Below the pieces are notes generated by a model. It had not been told where the DNA came from, searched no databases, and saw only the letters and a program-made list of their open reading frames with translations. From NCBI RefSeq assembly GCF_000418365.1, contig NC_021663.1, positions 310,001-374,000 on the forward strand: DNA of 64,000 nt. Direction: 5' to 3'. This DNA comes from Corynebacterium terpenotabidum Y-11. Lineage in GTDB: Bacteria > Actinomycetota > Actinomycetes > Mycobacteriales > Mycobacteriaceae. Position numbers and translations under genes: made by a program. Below, piece after piece: positions 34,483 to 42,710 of this stretch (its first letter is position 1; the number at the start of each line of letters is the position of its first letter).

Positions 34483-35061
34483 ATGGCTGACATGGGCACT
34501 GGACAACGCACCGGACGTCGGCCGGGTAACCCGGATACGCGCACTCAGATCCTCGCAGCTGCGCAGACCTTGTTCGCGGAGAAGGGCTTCAGGACTACGA
34601 CACTCCGGTCGATCGCGGACGCGGCCGGCGTCAACGTCGCCCTGATCTCCCACTATTTCGGAGGCAAGCAGCAGCTGTTCGATGCCATCCAGGAATTCCC
34701 TTCGGACGTCCTCCGGTCGGTCACTGACGCCATTGCCGGGGACTCCGACGGCATGGGGGAGCGCATCACCCGCGCCTATCTGGGGGTGTGGGAGGACGAG
34801 GACCTGCGTCCCCGCCTTCTGGCGCTGGTGAGATCTTCCGCATCGGAGGACGCTGGCCTTGACAGGATGCGCGAGGTCATCACCGGTGCGCTCGTGGGCG
34901 ACGGCCACCGACAGCTCAGCTATGCGATGGCACAGTTGTTCGGCATTGCGATGCTGCGGTACGTCACCTGCGTTCCTGCGGTCGCGGACGTCCCTTTCGA
35001 ACAGCTCGTCGCGGACATCGCGCCCGCCGTGCAACTACATATCAACCGGGCCGGAGCCTAG
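34483..35061 (+). CDS. TetR family transcriptional regulator
   Basis: A 192-residue regulator. The N-terminal helix-turn-helix is TRTQILAAAQTLFAEKGFRTTTLRSIADAAGVNVALISHYFGGKQQLFDAI, followed by a ligand domain with no recognisable specificity. An ATG at 34492 with AGG about 9 nt upstream is an alternative to 34483. It is divergent from the HXXEE pair, sharing 86 bp with a palindromic operator, so it most likely represses that pair and itself. It overlaps the end of the convergent HNH gene by 4 nt. Confidence 0.9.
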   Translation: MADMGTGQRTGRRPGNPDTRTQILAAAQTLFAEKGFRTTTLRSIADAAGVNVALISHYFGGKQQLFDAIQEFPSDVLRSVTDAIAGDSDGMGERITRAYLGVWEDEDLRPRLLALVRSSASEDAGLDRMREVITGALVGDGHRQLSYAMAQLFGIAMLRYVTCVPAVADVPFEQLVADIAPAVQLHINRAGA

Positions 35062-36467
35062 AACGGGACTTCGTTGACGGCATCGCGGGTGAGACGTCTC
35101 CACTCTTCCCGGGCGGTGGCATGTTCGGCGCGGGTCGCGACCCGGCGGTTGAGACGGTGACTGAACGTGGTGACCGCTGTGGACATCGGGCCGTTGGGGA
35201 CGGTGACGACAGTGTGACCGTCATCGATACTGGTGGTGACCGTGGTCCCGTCGCCGAGCCGGGTGAAGTCCAGGAGACCCCGGGTCTTGGCGTTGTGGCA
35301 CTGCCGACACAGCGACTGCAAATCCCGGGAGTCCGTCCGGGCACCGGGTCGGTCCGGATCATCCACGCGGTGGACATGGTCGGCATCTGCGGTGGCGGCA
35401 GGCCGTTCACATCCGGGCGCCCGACAGGTGCCGTCGATGCCGGCGAGCAGGGCGCGCTGGGATTCCGTGGCGAAGCGGCCGTCATGGGCGGTGTGGGAGG
35501 GGACGGTGAGGTGGGTGACTCGGCGCATCCAACGGTCGGTCGCGACCGGGGACAGCCACCGGTTCTCCAGGTGCATTTCACCGGCGTCGAGATTGCGGTA
35601 GCAGTTGAGGGTGACCCGGACATCACCGACGGTGCCGTGGCACAGTTCGGTGAAGGCCGCGGCGCGGGAACAGTCGTGGGCCGAGGCGACGGCATCGATG
35701 ATGCGGACGATGCCGGTCCCCTCGTCGGCGGGGACGGTGACGTGGAAGACGGTGTAGTCGTCGTTACGCGTGTCGACGCTGAACTCGGTCTGGAACTCGA
35801 CGGGTGGGAGGTCGGCGTCCGCAGGGTCAAGGGGCAGGGCCTCGGGCTGGTGGGTGGTGATGATCCGGGTGATCTCCCGGCGCAGGACCACCGGACCGGG
35901 GACAGCCTGGCGGGGCCGGACCGGAGTGAGGTAGGCGGCAGTCTCCGCGTCGACGGCGGCGATGTGGGCGTCGTCGACGGCATAGGTGAGGTCGGCGAGG
36001 ATGCGGAGCAGGTCAAGGGTGAAGGCGCCGCAGCTCACGGTGGAGGAGGTGATCGGCATGCGGGTGAGCATGGTGCCGATGTCGCAGTACGTCAGGGCCC
36101 GGGACCGGGTGATCCCGAGGGTGCGGGCGATGCGTGAGGCGGTGCGCTCGACCTCGTCCGTGGGGTCCGGTGTGAGGGCTGCGGCGAGGGTGAGGTCGAG
36201 CAGGTTCGCGGTGAGCTTGGTGGTCGACAGCAGATCAGGATTGGTGAGGATCGACCAGGACGGTGGAGCATCCGGCGGGAGGGAATGGTCCGGGGTGGGC
36301 CGGGCGGTGACAAGACTGCCGTCGGGGTCATCGAGGCAGTGGGAGTACAGGCTGAGAAGTGTGTCATCTCCGGCGGTGAGATCGGTGATGATCTTCTCGA
36401 ACAGGGCATTGAATGCCATCTGATGGACGGTGGTGCGGTTCGGTGTGGTGACGGTTGTCGCTGACAT
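35058..36467 (-). CDS. DUF222/13E12-type protein with C-terminal HNH endonuclease motif
   Basis: A 469-residue protein of a family that is highly amplified in actinobacterial genomes (13E12 repeat family). The first 300 residues are the helical DUF222 region. The C-terminus has an HNH domain: GIDGTCRAPGCERPAATADADHVHRVDDPDRPGARTDSRDLQSLCRQCHNAKTRG, with the zinc cysteines and the catalytic His. The role is unknown; mobile-element or defence links have been suggested for the family, but nothing mobile is visible here. A 12-bp palindrome and an AT-rich stretch lie upstream of its ATG. It overlaps the convergent TetR gene by 4 nt. Confidence 0.9.
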   Translation of the reverse strand: MSATTVTTPNRTTVHQMAFNALFEKIITDLTAGDDTLLSLYSHCLDDPDGSLVTARPTPDHSLPPDAPPSWSILTNPDLLSTTKLTANLLDLTLAAALTPDPTDEVERTASRIARTLGITRSRALTYCDIGTMLTRMPITSSTVSCGAFTLDLLRILADLTYAVDDAHIAAVDAETAAYLTPVRPRQAVPGPVVLRREITRIITTHQPEALPLDPADADLPPVEFQTEFSVDTRNDDYTVFHVTVPADEGTGIVRIIDAVASAHDCSRAAAFTELCHGTVGDVRVTLNCYRNLDAGEMHLENRWLSPVATDRWMRRVTHLTVPSHTAHDGRFATESQRALLAGIDGTCRAPGCERPAATADADHVHRVDDPDRPGARTDSRDLQSLCRQCHNAKTRGLLDFTRLGDGTTVTTSIDDGHTVVTVPNGPMSTAVTTFSHRLNRRVATRAEHATAREEWRRLTRDAVNEVPF

Positions 36468-36507
36468 GTCTTCCCCTTGACACTGCAGTTTCTGATGGTG
36501 AAAGTCT

Positions 36508-36519
36508 ACTGGCGCCAGT
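36508..36519. promoter_or_regulatory. 12-bp perfect palindrome upstream of the HNH gene
   Basis: ACTGGCGCCAGT lies 41 bp upstream of the ATG of the HNH gene, directly after TATACA on the minus strand. Its position near the expected transcription start suggests an operator, but no cognate regulator is adjacent. Confidence 0.35.
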
Positions 36520-36564
36520 GTATATCACAGAAGAAAACAACACAAGTGTTCGTATCTACACTGT

Positions 36565-38079
36565 CTACGACAGGTCGATCGTCCCCTGCACCATGAGCAG
36601 CACGGCCACGATTGCCGCCACGGTCACCACCGCCGCCACGAACCACTCGAAGAGATTGAAGACGCGGCGTCCACCCTTCACCTGGGTGAGCACGTAGACG
36701 ACCATGCCCGGCACCACCAGCACCATGCCCAGCAGCACGAACTTCGGATCGGCGGCGTAGAACAGCCACACCGAATACGCCAGCGCCACCACTGAGATCA
36801 CCAGGTGCAGGCGATCGGTGCTGCGCGGCACCTCCGGGCCGTCGAGGTTGATAGAGCGTCCCGACTCCGGATGCTGGAGGCCGCGTCCCCGGGTGGCGAG
36901 GAAGACCAGGTACAGCGCACCGAACAGGTAGGGAATGAGGTACAGGGACGTCGCCAGCTGCACCATCGTCGTGTACGCGGATTCCGCGAGGAAGAACACG
37001 ATGATGAAGAACTGAATCACGCACGCGGAGATGAACTGGGCGATGACCGGCGCACCGTTCGGATTGATCCGCCCCATCGCCTTCGGCAGCAGATTGTCCT
37101 GCGCCATCATCGTGATCGGCTCGGCGCACAGCATCTGCCAGGACACGTACGCGCCCAGCACCGAGATACACAGTCCCGCCGAGATCAACCCGCCACCCCA
37201 CGGGCCGACGACGATCCTGAGCACCTCCGCCAGGGAATTGTCGCCCATTGCCGCGAGATCCTCGCGGGACGCCACCCCGTAGGACAGGAAGCTCACCAGG
37301 AGCAGCAGCACGAACACGGCGAGGAAACCGAGCAGGGTCGCCAGTGAGACATCGCGGCGGGTCCGGGCCCGGCGGGAGTAGGCGGACGCCCCCTCCACTC
37401 CGATGAACGCCCAGACCGTGAACAACATCATCCCCTTGACCTGGGTCGACAGACTCGCCGCCTCGTCGCCGCCATCGCCGAAGGTCAGGGCGTGGCCCCA
37501 GAAGTCAGCGGTGAAGATCTCGGTGTGGAAGCCGAGGAACGTCACCAGGATGAGGAAGGCGGTGATGGGCAGCAACTTCGCGACCGTCGTGATGATGTTG
37601 ACGATGGCGGCTTGACGCACCCCCCGGGCCAGGACCGCGAAGATCGTCCAGGTCATCAGGGACACGCACACCGCATTGAGCAGCTGGTGGCGTCCGTCGA
37701 AAACCGGGAGGAAGTAGCTCAGGGAGCTGAAGAAGAGGGTCGCGTACCCCACCTGGGCGATGATGGATGCCAGCCAGTAGCCCCAGCCGGAGGCGAAACC
37801 GACGAAATCGCCCAGACCGGCGCGGACGTAGCTGTACACCCCGGAATCGAGGTGGGGTTTGCGCTGGGCCAGCGACTGGAAGACGAAGGCGATGCACAGC
37901 ATGCCCACGCCGGTGATCGCCCAGCCGATCATCGCCGCACCCGGGGACGCGACATTCGCCACGTTCTGTGGCAGGGCGAAAATCCCGGAGCCGACACAGG
38001 CCCCCATGATCAGCGAGACCAGGGTAGGGAGACGGACGGTGTCGGGGCGGGCGCCCTGCGGCGCGACAGAACTGCTCAC
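36565..38079 (-). CDS. Basic amino acid permease/antiporter (LysI/ArcD type, APC superfamily)
   Basis: A 504-residue transporter with 12-13 helices. The N-terminal LVSLIMGACVGSGIFALPQNVAN block is the APC substrate motif of the lysine/arginine:ornithine group. LDSGVYSYVRAGLGDFVGFASGWGYW, VKGMMLFTVWAFIGVEGASAYSRRARTRRDV and SWQMLCAEPITMMAQDNLLPKAMGRIN complete the match. Length equals that of corynebacterial LysI (lysine uptake). It takes up or exchanges basic amino acids across the cytoplasmic membrane. No arginine deiminase genes are adjacent, which favours a lysine permease over ArcD. The gene stands alone on the minus strand. Confidence 0.87.
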   Translation of the reverse strand: MSSSVAPQGARPDTVRLPTLVSLIMGACVGSGIFALPQNVANVASPGAAMIGWAITGVGMLCIAFVFQSLAQRKPHLDSGVYSYVRAGLGDFVGFASGWGYWLASIIAQVGYATLFFSSLSYFLPVFDGRHQLLNAVCVSLMTWTIFAVLARGVRQAAIVNIITTVAKLLPITAFLILVTFLGFHTEIFTADFWGHALTFGDGGDEAASLSTQVKGMMLFTVWAFIGVEGASAYSRRARTRRDVSLATLLGFLAVFVLLLLVSFLSYGVASREDLAAMGDNSLAEVLRIVVGPWGGGLISAGLCISVLGAYVSWQMLCAEPITMMAQDNLLPKAMGRINPNGAPVIAQFISACVIQFFIIVFFLAESAYTTMVQLATSLYLIPYLFGALYLVFLATRGRGLQHPESGRSINLDGPEVPRSTDRLHLVISVVALAYSVWLFYAADPKFVLLGMVLVVPGMVVYVLTQVKGGRRVFNLFEWFVAAVVTVAAIVAVLLMVQGTIDLS

Positions 38080-38119
38080 GGGGAGTCAGGATAAACGCAG
38101 GCTGTCCGGGTCGCCTGGG

Positions 38120-39427
38120 TCAGTGGTCCCAGGCCAGGTCACGCAGGGTCCGGAACAGGCCGGCCCCGTCCATACCGATGCCGTTGTGCTCCCACCGGTT
38201 CGTCACATGCGGACGCAGCCCCCCGATGTGCCCGGCCGTCTCCATCGACAGTTCAAAGGGCACGAAGATGTCGTCGAGGTAGACCGCGGCGGCGGTACGG
38301 ATGCCGTTGTCGTGGGTCGCGGCGAGGGCGTCGGCGTCATACAACGGCGTCCAGTCGTCCTTCGCGGCGAGGGCGTGCGCGGCGTCCTTCCAGGGACGCA
38401 GCGACGGATCCTCGTCGAAGAGCCACGGGCGGATGTGCTCGCCGGTGAGGTAGACGGGATCATCGTCGTCGATCTCGTCGGTGAAACCCGGCAGACTCTC
38501 GCCGATGCGGTGCGCCGACCAGTTCGTCGCACGGTCCATCCCGTAGATCGACTCGTGGATCACCGCGTACAACGGGGCGTCGGCGAACCGGATCTCATCG
38601 GCGACGCGAAGCAGGAACGGGGTGCGCAGCCGCGTCATCCCGCCGACTGTGTGGAACGGCTCCTCCAGCAGGTAGGCCAGGGTGTCGAAGCCGCCGGTGC
38701 GCCCCAGGTTCATGCCGATGAGGCGGAACCGGCGGGAACTCAGCCGCTCACCGGTGGGCAGCAGTTCCTCATGGGTGTCGAGATGACGGCAGATGTCCCT
38801 GATGCGTTGCTGCGTCCCGGGGAACTGCGCGAAGAAACGTTCGTTGCGGACCGCGGTCTTCGCGTAGGTCGCGCGGTAGATGTCGTCGACCCGGGTGTGC
38901 GGGTCATGGGCGAACCCGGGCAGCCCGCCGGTGAGGTACGCCTCGCGCACGCCCTCCGGATGCTGCGAGAGATACGTGGTGATGCAGAACCCGCCGAAGG
39001 ACTGGCCGAGCAGGGCCCAGGGATCCTCGCCGAGGGTGACGCGGAGCAGCTCGGCGTCCGCCACGATGCTGTCGGCGCGCAGGTGGGTGAGGTAGTCGGC
39101 GGGGAGGGGGACGGCGGCGTCCACCGGGGTGGACCGTCCGGTGCCGCGCTGATCCAGCAGGATGACGCGGTATCCGCTCAGCGCCTCACCCAGCCAGCCG
39201 GTGATCTCCCGGGTGGGGGAGGTGGGACGCGGTGCCCCGTGTCCGGGGCCGCCCTGGAGGAACACCAGGGCGGGCAGGGCCTCGCCGCCGTCCGGGATGT
39301 ACTCGCGGGCGAAGATGTCGATGGTGCGGAGGTCGGTGCCGCCATGGACCAGCGGAGCGGTGAGCACATGCTCCTTGACGGTGTGGCCGTGTCGGCGGGT
39401 GGAGGTGGTCGTGAGGTCGGCGTTCAT
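38120..39427 (-). CDS. Alpha/beta hydrolase, S33 prolyl aminopeptidase-like
   Basis: A 435-residue peptidase-fold hydrolase. Family S33 motifs are VFLQGGPGHGAPRP (oxyanion region), ILLDQRGTGRSTPVDA and the nucleophile GQSFGGFCITTYL. A cap domain covers roughly residues 190-300, and the late Asp and His are in IFVPFELSMETAGHIGG. The family removes N-terminal proline or cleaves related amides; substrate is not proven here. No signal peptide is present. The ATG at 39427 is 49 bp from the divergent exonuclease III gene. The length is as expected for the larger actinobacterial S33 proteins. Confidence 0.87.
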   Translation of the reverse strand: MNADLTTTSTRRHGHTVKEHVLTAPLVHGGTDLRTIDIFAREYIPDGGEALPALVFLQGGPGHGAPRPTSPTREITGWLGEALSGYRVILLDQRGTGRSTPVDAAVPLPADYLTHLRADSIVADAELLRVTLGEDPWALLGQSFGGFCITTYLSQHPEGVREAYLTGGLPGFAHDPHTRVDDIYRATYAKTAVRNERFFAQFPGTQQRIRDICRHLDTHEELLPTGERLSSRRFRLIGMNLGRTGGFDTLAYLLEEPFHTVGGMTRLRTPFLLRVADEIRFADAPLYAVIHESIYGMDRATNWSAHRIGESLPGFTDEIDDDDPVYLTGEHIRPWLFDEDPSLRPWKDAAHALAAKDDWTPLYDADALAATHDNGIRTAAAVYLDDIFVPFELSMETAGHIGGLRPHVTNRWEHNGIGMDGAGLFRTLRDLAWDH

Positions 39428-39476
39428 GGTCACCAGTCCTACCGGAGGTGTGTGTCCGCCCGGTAGCCTCATCGTC

Positions 39477-40403
39477 ATGCTCCGCATCGCGACCGCCAAC
39501 GTCAACGGGATCCGTGCCGCGCAGCGCAGGGGGTTCGACGACTGGCTGACCGGCCGCCACTGTGACGTCATCGCACTCCAGGAGATCCGGGCGCAGGCCA
39601 ACAAGCTGCCGGAGGGGGCGTTCGGCGGCTACCACGTCGCACTGGAGACCGGTGGTCTGCCAGGCCGCAACGGCGTCGCGGTGCTCACGACCCGACCGCC
39701 TGCGGCGGTCCGCACCTGGAGTGGCACCGCCCTGCTCGGCGAACCACACGCCGGGCCGGGGGATCTGCGCGAGGTCCCTGCCGCAGACCGGGTGGCACTG
39801 GCCCGGGACCTGCGTCCCTTCATCGCGGAAGGACGCTACATCGAGGTCGACCTTGCCGAGGTGCCGGTCACCGTCGCCTGCCTCTACCTGCCCAAAGGTG
39901 GTCTGCCTGCCGAACTGCAACGGCCGGAACGGATGCGCGAGGCGCCTGACGGAGGACGCCGCTACCGCCGCAAGATGGGCTTTCTCGCCGGATTCGGGCG
40001 CTACCTCGTGAGGACGCGCCGGGCGGCACTCGCCGAGGGGCGGGAATTCCTGCTCATGGGCGACATGAACATCGCCCATACCCCCCACGACCTCGCGAAC
40101 TGGCGGGGCAACCGGAACCACGACGGTTTCCTCCCCGAGGAACGCGACTGGTTCGACCGGCAGCTCTCACCCCGCACCCTCGTCGATGTCGTCCGGTCGG
40201 TGCACCCGGACACCGACGGTCCCTATTCCTGGTGGTCGTGGGCCGGGCAGTCTTTCGCCAAGGACGTCGGGTGGCGCATCGACTACCACCTGGCCACACC
40301 CCGCCTGGCCCGCAGGGCAATCCGGGCCGAGGTGGACCGGGAGCACCGAGGTGTCCGCCTCTCGGACCATTCCCCGGTGGTCGTCGACTACGAGACGGGG
40401 TAA
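39477..40403 (+). CDS. xthA: Exodeoxyribonuclease III / AP endonuclease
   Basis: A 308-residue DNA repair nuclease of the ExoIII family. It has MLRIATANVNGIRAA, the metal-binding Glu in VIALQEIRAQANKLPE, the GDMNIAHTPHDLANW motif with catalytic Asp and Asn, SWWSWAGQSFAKDVGWRIDYHLATP and the terminal RLSDHSPVVVDYE with the catalytic His. It cleaves DNA at abasic sites and degrades 3' ends. The ATG at 39477 begins directly at the first strand of the fold. It is divergent from the S33 hydrolase and its end overlaps that of the convergent flavin enzyme gene by 16 nt. Confidence 0.95.
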   Translation: MLRIATANVNGIRAAQRRGFDDWLTGRHCDVIALQEIRAQANKLPEGAFGGYHVALETGGLPGRNGVAVLTTRPPAAVRTWSGTALLGEPHAGPGDLREVPAADRVALARDLRPFIAEGRYIEVDLAEVPVTVACLYLPKGGLPAELQRPERMREAPDGGRRYRRKMGFLAGFGRYLVRTRRAALAEGREFLLMGDMNIAHTPHDLANWRGNRNHDGFLPEERDWFDRQLSPRTLVDVVRSVHPDTDGPYSWWSWAGQSFAKDVGWRIDYHLATPRLARRAIRAEVDREHRGVRLSDHSPVVVDYETG

Positions 40404-41461
40404 CCGGTGACCAGACCGGCGGTGTTCGGTTCCCAGCCGAGCTCCGGGGCGACATGCTCGGCGAAGTTCTGCAGGATCCGCAGGTTCGCGTCCACCCCCA
40501 GCTGGCTCGGGATGGTGATCATCAGGGTGTCTGCCTCGGCGAGCGCGGCGTCCTTCCTGAGCTGTTCGACGAGCTTGTCCGGCTCATCGGCGTAGGAGCG
40601 TCCGAAGGTGGCCTGGCCGTCGTCGATCCAGCCGATGCCGCCGTCGTCGCCGCCGATGCCGAACATCCGCATGTCCTCCTGTGAGGTCACCGGGATGATG
40701 GAGCGGGAGACGGAGACGCGCGGGGTCCACTGGTGGCCGGCCTCCTTCCATGCGGCACGGTAGGCGCGGATCTGGTCGGCCTGGAGATCCTCGAAGCGGT
40801 CGCCGTTGGCCTCGGTGAGCAGGGTGGAGCTCATGAGGTTCACGCCGTCGTGGGCAGCGCGCACCGCGGTGTCGCGGGAACCGGCGCCCCACCAGACGTG
40901 CTTACGCAGGGACAGCGAGTGCGGCATTACCGGCACCGGGACGTCCGGGTGGTACATCCGCGGGTACTGCTGGTCCAGGGGCAGGGAGGTGGCCATGCCT
41001 TCACCGTCGACGGCGGCCATGAAGCGTTCGAACTTCTCGCGGGCCATCGCCGCACCCTTGGGGTCATCGGTGCCGGGGTGGTAGCCGAAGGCCTCGTAGC
41101 CCCGGTCGACGGGCTCGGGTGATCCCCGGGAGACACCGAGGGCGACCCTGCCGTCGCTGAGCAGATCGAGCTGCGCGGCCTCCTCGGCCAGGTGCAGCGG
41201 ATTCTCGTACCGGATGTCGATGACGCCGGTGCCGACCTCGATCCGCTCGGTGCGTGCGGCGATGGCGGCCAGCAGCGGCATCGGGGCGGAATGCTGTGGT
41301 GCGAAGTGGTGGACGCGGAAGTAGGCGCCGTTGACGCCGAGCTCATCGGCGCCGACGGCGATCTCCAGCGCGTTCTTCAGGTTCTCCTTCGCGCCGGGCA
41401 TGTGGCGTGCGGAGCCGGCGAGGTCGTAGTGGCCGAAGCTCAGGAAGCCGAAGGCTTTCAC
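40388..41461 (-). CDS. LLM-class (luciferase-like) flavin-dependent oxidoreductase
   Basis: A 357-residue TIM-barrel flavin enzyme. The family pattern includes GVNGAYFRVHHFAPQHSAPMPLLAAIAARTERIEVGTGVIDIRYENPLHLAEEAAQLDLLSDGRVALGVSRGSPEPVDRGYEAFGY, with FMNH2-binding residues in the strand ends. It uses reduced flavin and oxygen to oxidise an unknown substrate. The start is a GTG at 41461 with AAGGAG 7 nt upstream, inside a region with a strong promoter and an 18-bp inverted repeat. Expression is therefore probably controlled by a MarR- or TetR-type regulator encoded elsewhere. The gene is monocistronic. Confidence 0.9.
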   Translation of the reverse strand: MKAFGFLSFGHYDLAGSARHMPGAKENLKNALEIAVGADELGVNGAYFRVHHFAPQHSAPMPLLAAIAARTERIEVGTGVIDIRYENPLHLAEEAAQLDLLSDGRVALGVSRGSPEPVDRGYEAFGYHPGTDDPKGAAMAREKFERFMAAVDGEGMATSLPLDQQYPRMYHPDVPVPVMPHSLSLRKHVWWGAGSRDTAVRAAHDGVNLMSSTLLTEANGDRFEDLQADQIRAYRAAWKEAGHQWTPRVSVSRSIIPVTSQEDMRMFGIGGDDGGIGWIDDGQATFGRSYADEPDKLVEQLRKDAALAEADTLMITIPSQLGVDANLRILQNFAEHVAPELGWEPNTAGLVTGYPVS

Positions 41462-41481
41462 AGGTACTCCTTGAAGACTAG

Positions 41482-41499
41482 TAGTTGATGTGTCAACTA
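41482..41499. promoter_or_regulatory. Perfect inverted repeat operator for the LLM enzyme
   Basis: TAGTTGA (41482-41488), TGTG, TCAACTA (41493-41499) form an 18-bp site with perfect 7-bp arms. Its right arm overlaps the -10 element of the promoter at 41496-41524. The layout resembles MarR-family operators. No regulator gene is adjacent. Confidence 0.65.
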
Positions 41500-41524
41500 T
41501 ATGCCTGCGAGTGGTCCTGCGCAA
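41496..41524 (-). promoter_or_regulatory. Promoter of the LLM enzyme gene
   Basis: On the minus strand TTGCGC (41524-41519) and TATAGT (41501-41496) are separated by exactly 17 nt. Transcription would start near 41489, leaving a leader of about 28 nt with the ribosome site. Confidence 0.6.
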
Positions 41525-41536
41525 GGGTGCGGCGCC

Positions 41537-42688
41537 TCACCCGGCGAGGATCTCCGCCGCGGCGCGTCCGGCCAGTCGTCCGGCCCGGTTCGCGCCGACG
41601 GTGGATGCCGTCGACCCGTAGCCGACGAGCAGGATGCGCGGGTCCTTCGCCACCCGGACCTCGTCGACCATGCGGATGCCGCCACTGTTCTGTTCATGCA
41701 GATGGAGCGGTGCGAGGTGGGTCAGCGCCGGGCGGAACCCGGTGTTCCAGAAGATCGTGTCCACGTCCTCGGTGTGCCCAGCGGGGAAGGGGGACCAGCT
41801 GGCGTTCTGCCGCGCCCGGGAAGACTGTTCACCCCACACCGCGCCGTGGTCAGTGAACCGGGCGACCATTCCCCGGGAGACCAGCACCCCGGCCTCCACC
41901 GCGGCCAGGTACTCCGGCCACGGCGGAATGCCGGTGTTGCGCACCACGGAGTCCGGACGCCGGCCGCTCAGTGTGGCGGCACGGACCCGCTCCTCCACGC
42001 CGTAGCCCCACCGTTGGTCGAACTCCTGGCTGGTGAAATTGGGCGGACGCCGGGTCGCCCACACGGTGTCCGCCGCCGCACCCGGCTGGTTGAGCTCCAG
42101 CAGGAACTGCACGGCGGACAGTCCCCCGCCGATCACGAGGACCCGTTGCCCGGCGAAATCCTCCCTGCGCACGTAGTCGACGGTATGGAGCTGACGTCCG
42201 GTGAACTCGGCGATGCCGGGAACATAAGGGACATAGGGGTGGGTCCAGGTCCCGGTGGCATTGAGCAGCAGCCGGGTACGCACGGTGGTGCAGGTGCCAC
42301 CGGACAGGAGCGTCAGGTCAAGATCGGATCCGGTATCCCCGTCCTCTCCGGTACCGCGCACGGACACGACCTGCACCGGGCGCACCACCTGCAGTCCGAA
42401 GGCCTCCTCGTAACGGCCGTAGTAGTCGCTGACCAGGTGGGACGCCGGAACTGTCGGGTCCGGCCGCTCCATCGGCAGACCCGGCAGGTCAGCGATCCCG
42501 TGGGCGCGTCCGAGCGTGAGGGAATCCCACCGGTGCCGCCACGCACCACCGGGGCCGTCATTGCCGTCCAGTACGAGGACATCGGTGCCCGGGGTGAATC
42601 CGCGCCGCACGAGTTCGTGGGCGGCTGCGAGACCGGCCTGGCCCGCCCCGATGATGACGGCGGGCACGGTGGCAGGGAGGGCACTCAT
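41537..42688 (-). CDS. FAD-dependent monooxygenase/oxidoreductase (flavin-containing type)
   Basis: A 383-residue two-dinucleotide-domain flavoprotein. The FAD-binding start is AVIIGAGQAGLAAAHELVRRGF, followed by GNDGPGGAWRHRWDSLTLGRAHGI and the NADPH site VLVIGGGLSAVQFLLELNQPG. IFWNTGFRPALTHL matches the late conserved block, with a C-terminal FAD contact in RILLVGYGSTASTVGANRAG. Members oxidise soft nucleophiles or ketones; the substrate is unknown. The ATG at 42688 begins the first beta strand. It lies 22 nt after the DUF1023 hydrolase gene on the same strand and may be cotranscribed. Confidence 0.88.
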   Translation of the reverse strand: MSALPATVPAVIIGAGQAGLAAAHELVRRGFTPGTDVLVLDGNDGPGGAWRHRWDSLTLGRAHGIADLPGLPMERPDPTVPASHLVSDYYGRYEEAFGLQVVRPVQVVSVRGTGEDGDTGSDLDLTLLSGGTCTTVRTRLLLNATGTWTHPYVPYVPGIAEFTGRQLHTVDYVRREDFAGQRVLVIGGGLSAVQFLLELNQPGAAADTVWATRRPPNFTSQEFDQRWGYGVEERVRAATLSGRRPDSVVRNTGIPPWPEYLAAVEAGVLVSRGMVARFTDHGAVWGEQSSRARQNASWSPFPAGHTEDVDTIFWNTGFRPALTHLAPLHLHEQNSGGIRMVDEVRVAKDPRILLVGYGSTASTVGANRAGRLAGRAAAEILAG

Positions 42689-42710
42689 GCCGCCGAGACT
42701 AGCCCTCCGT

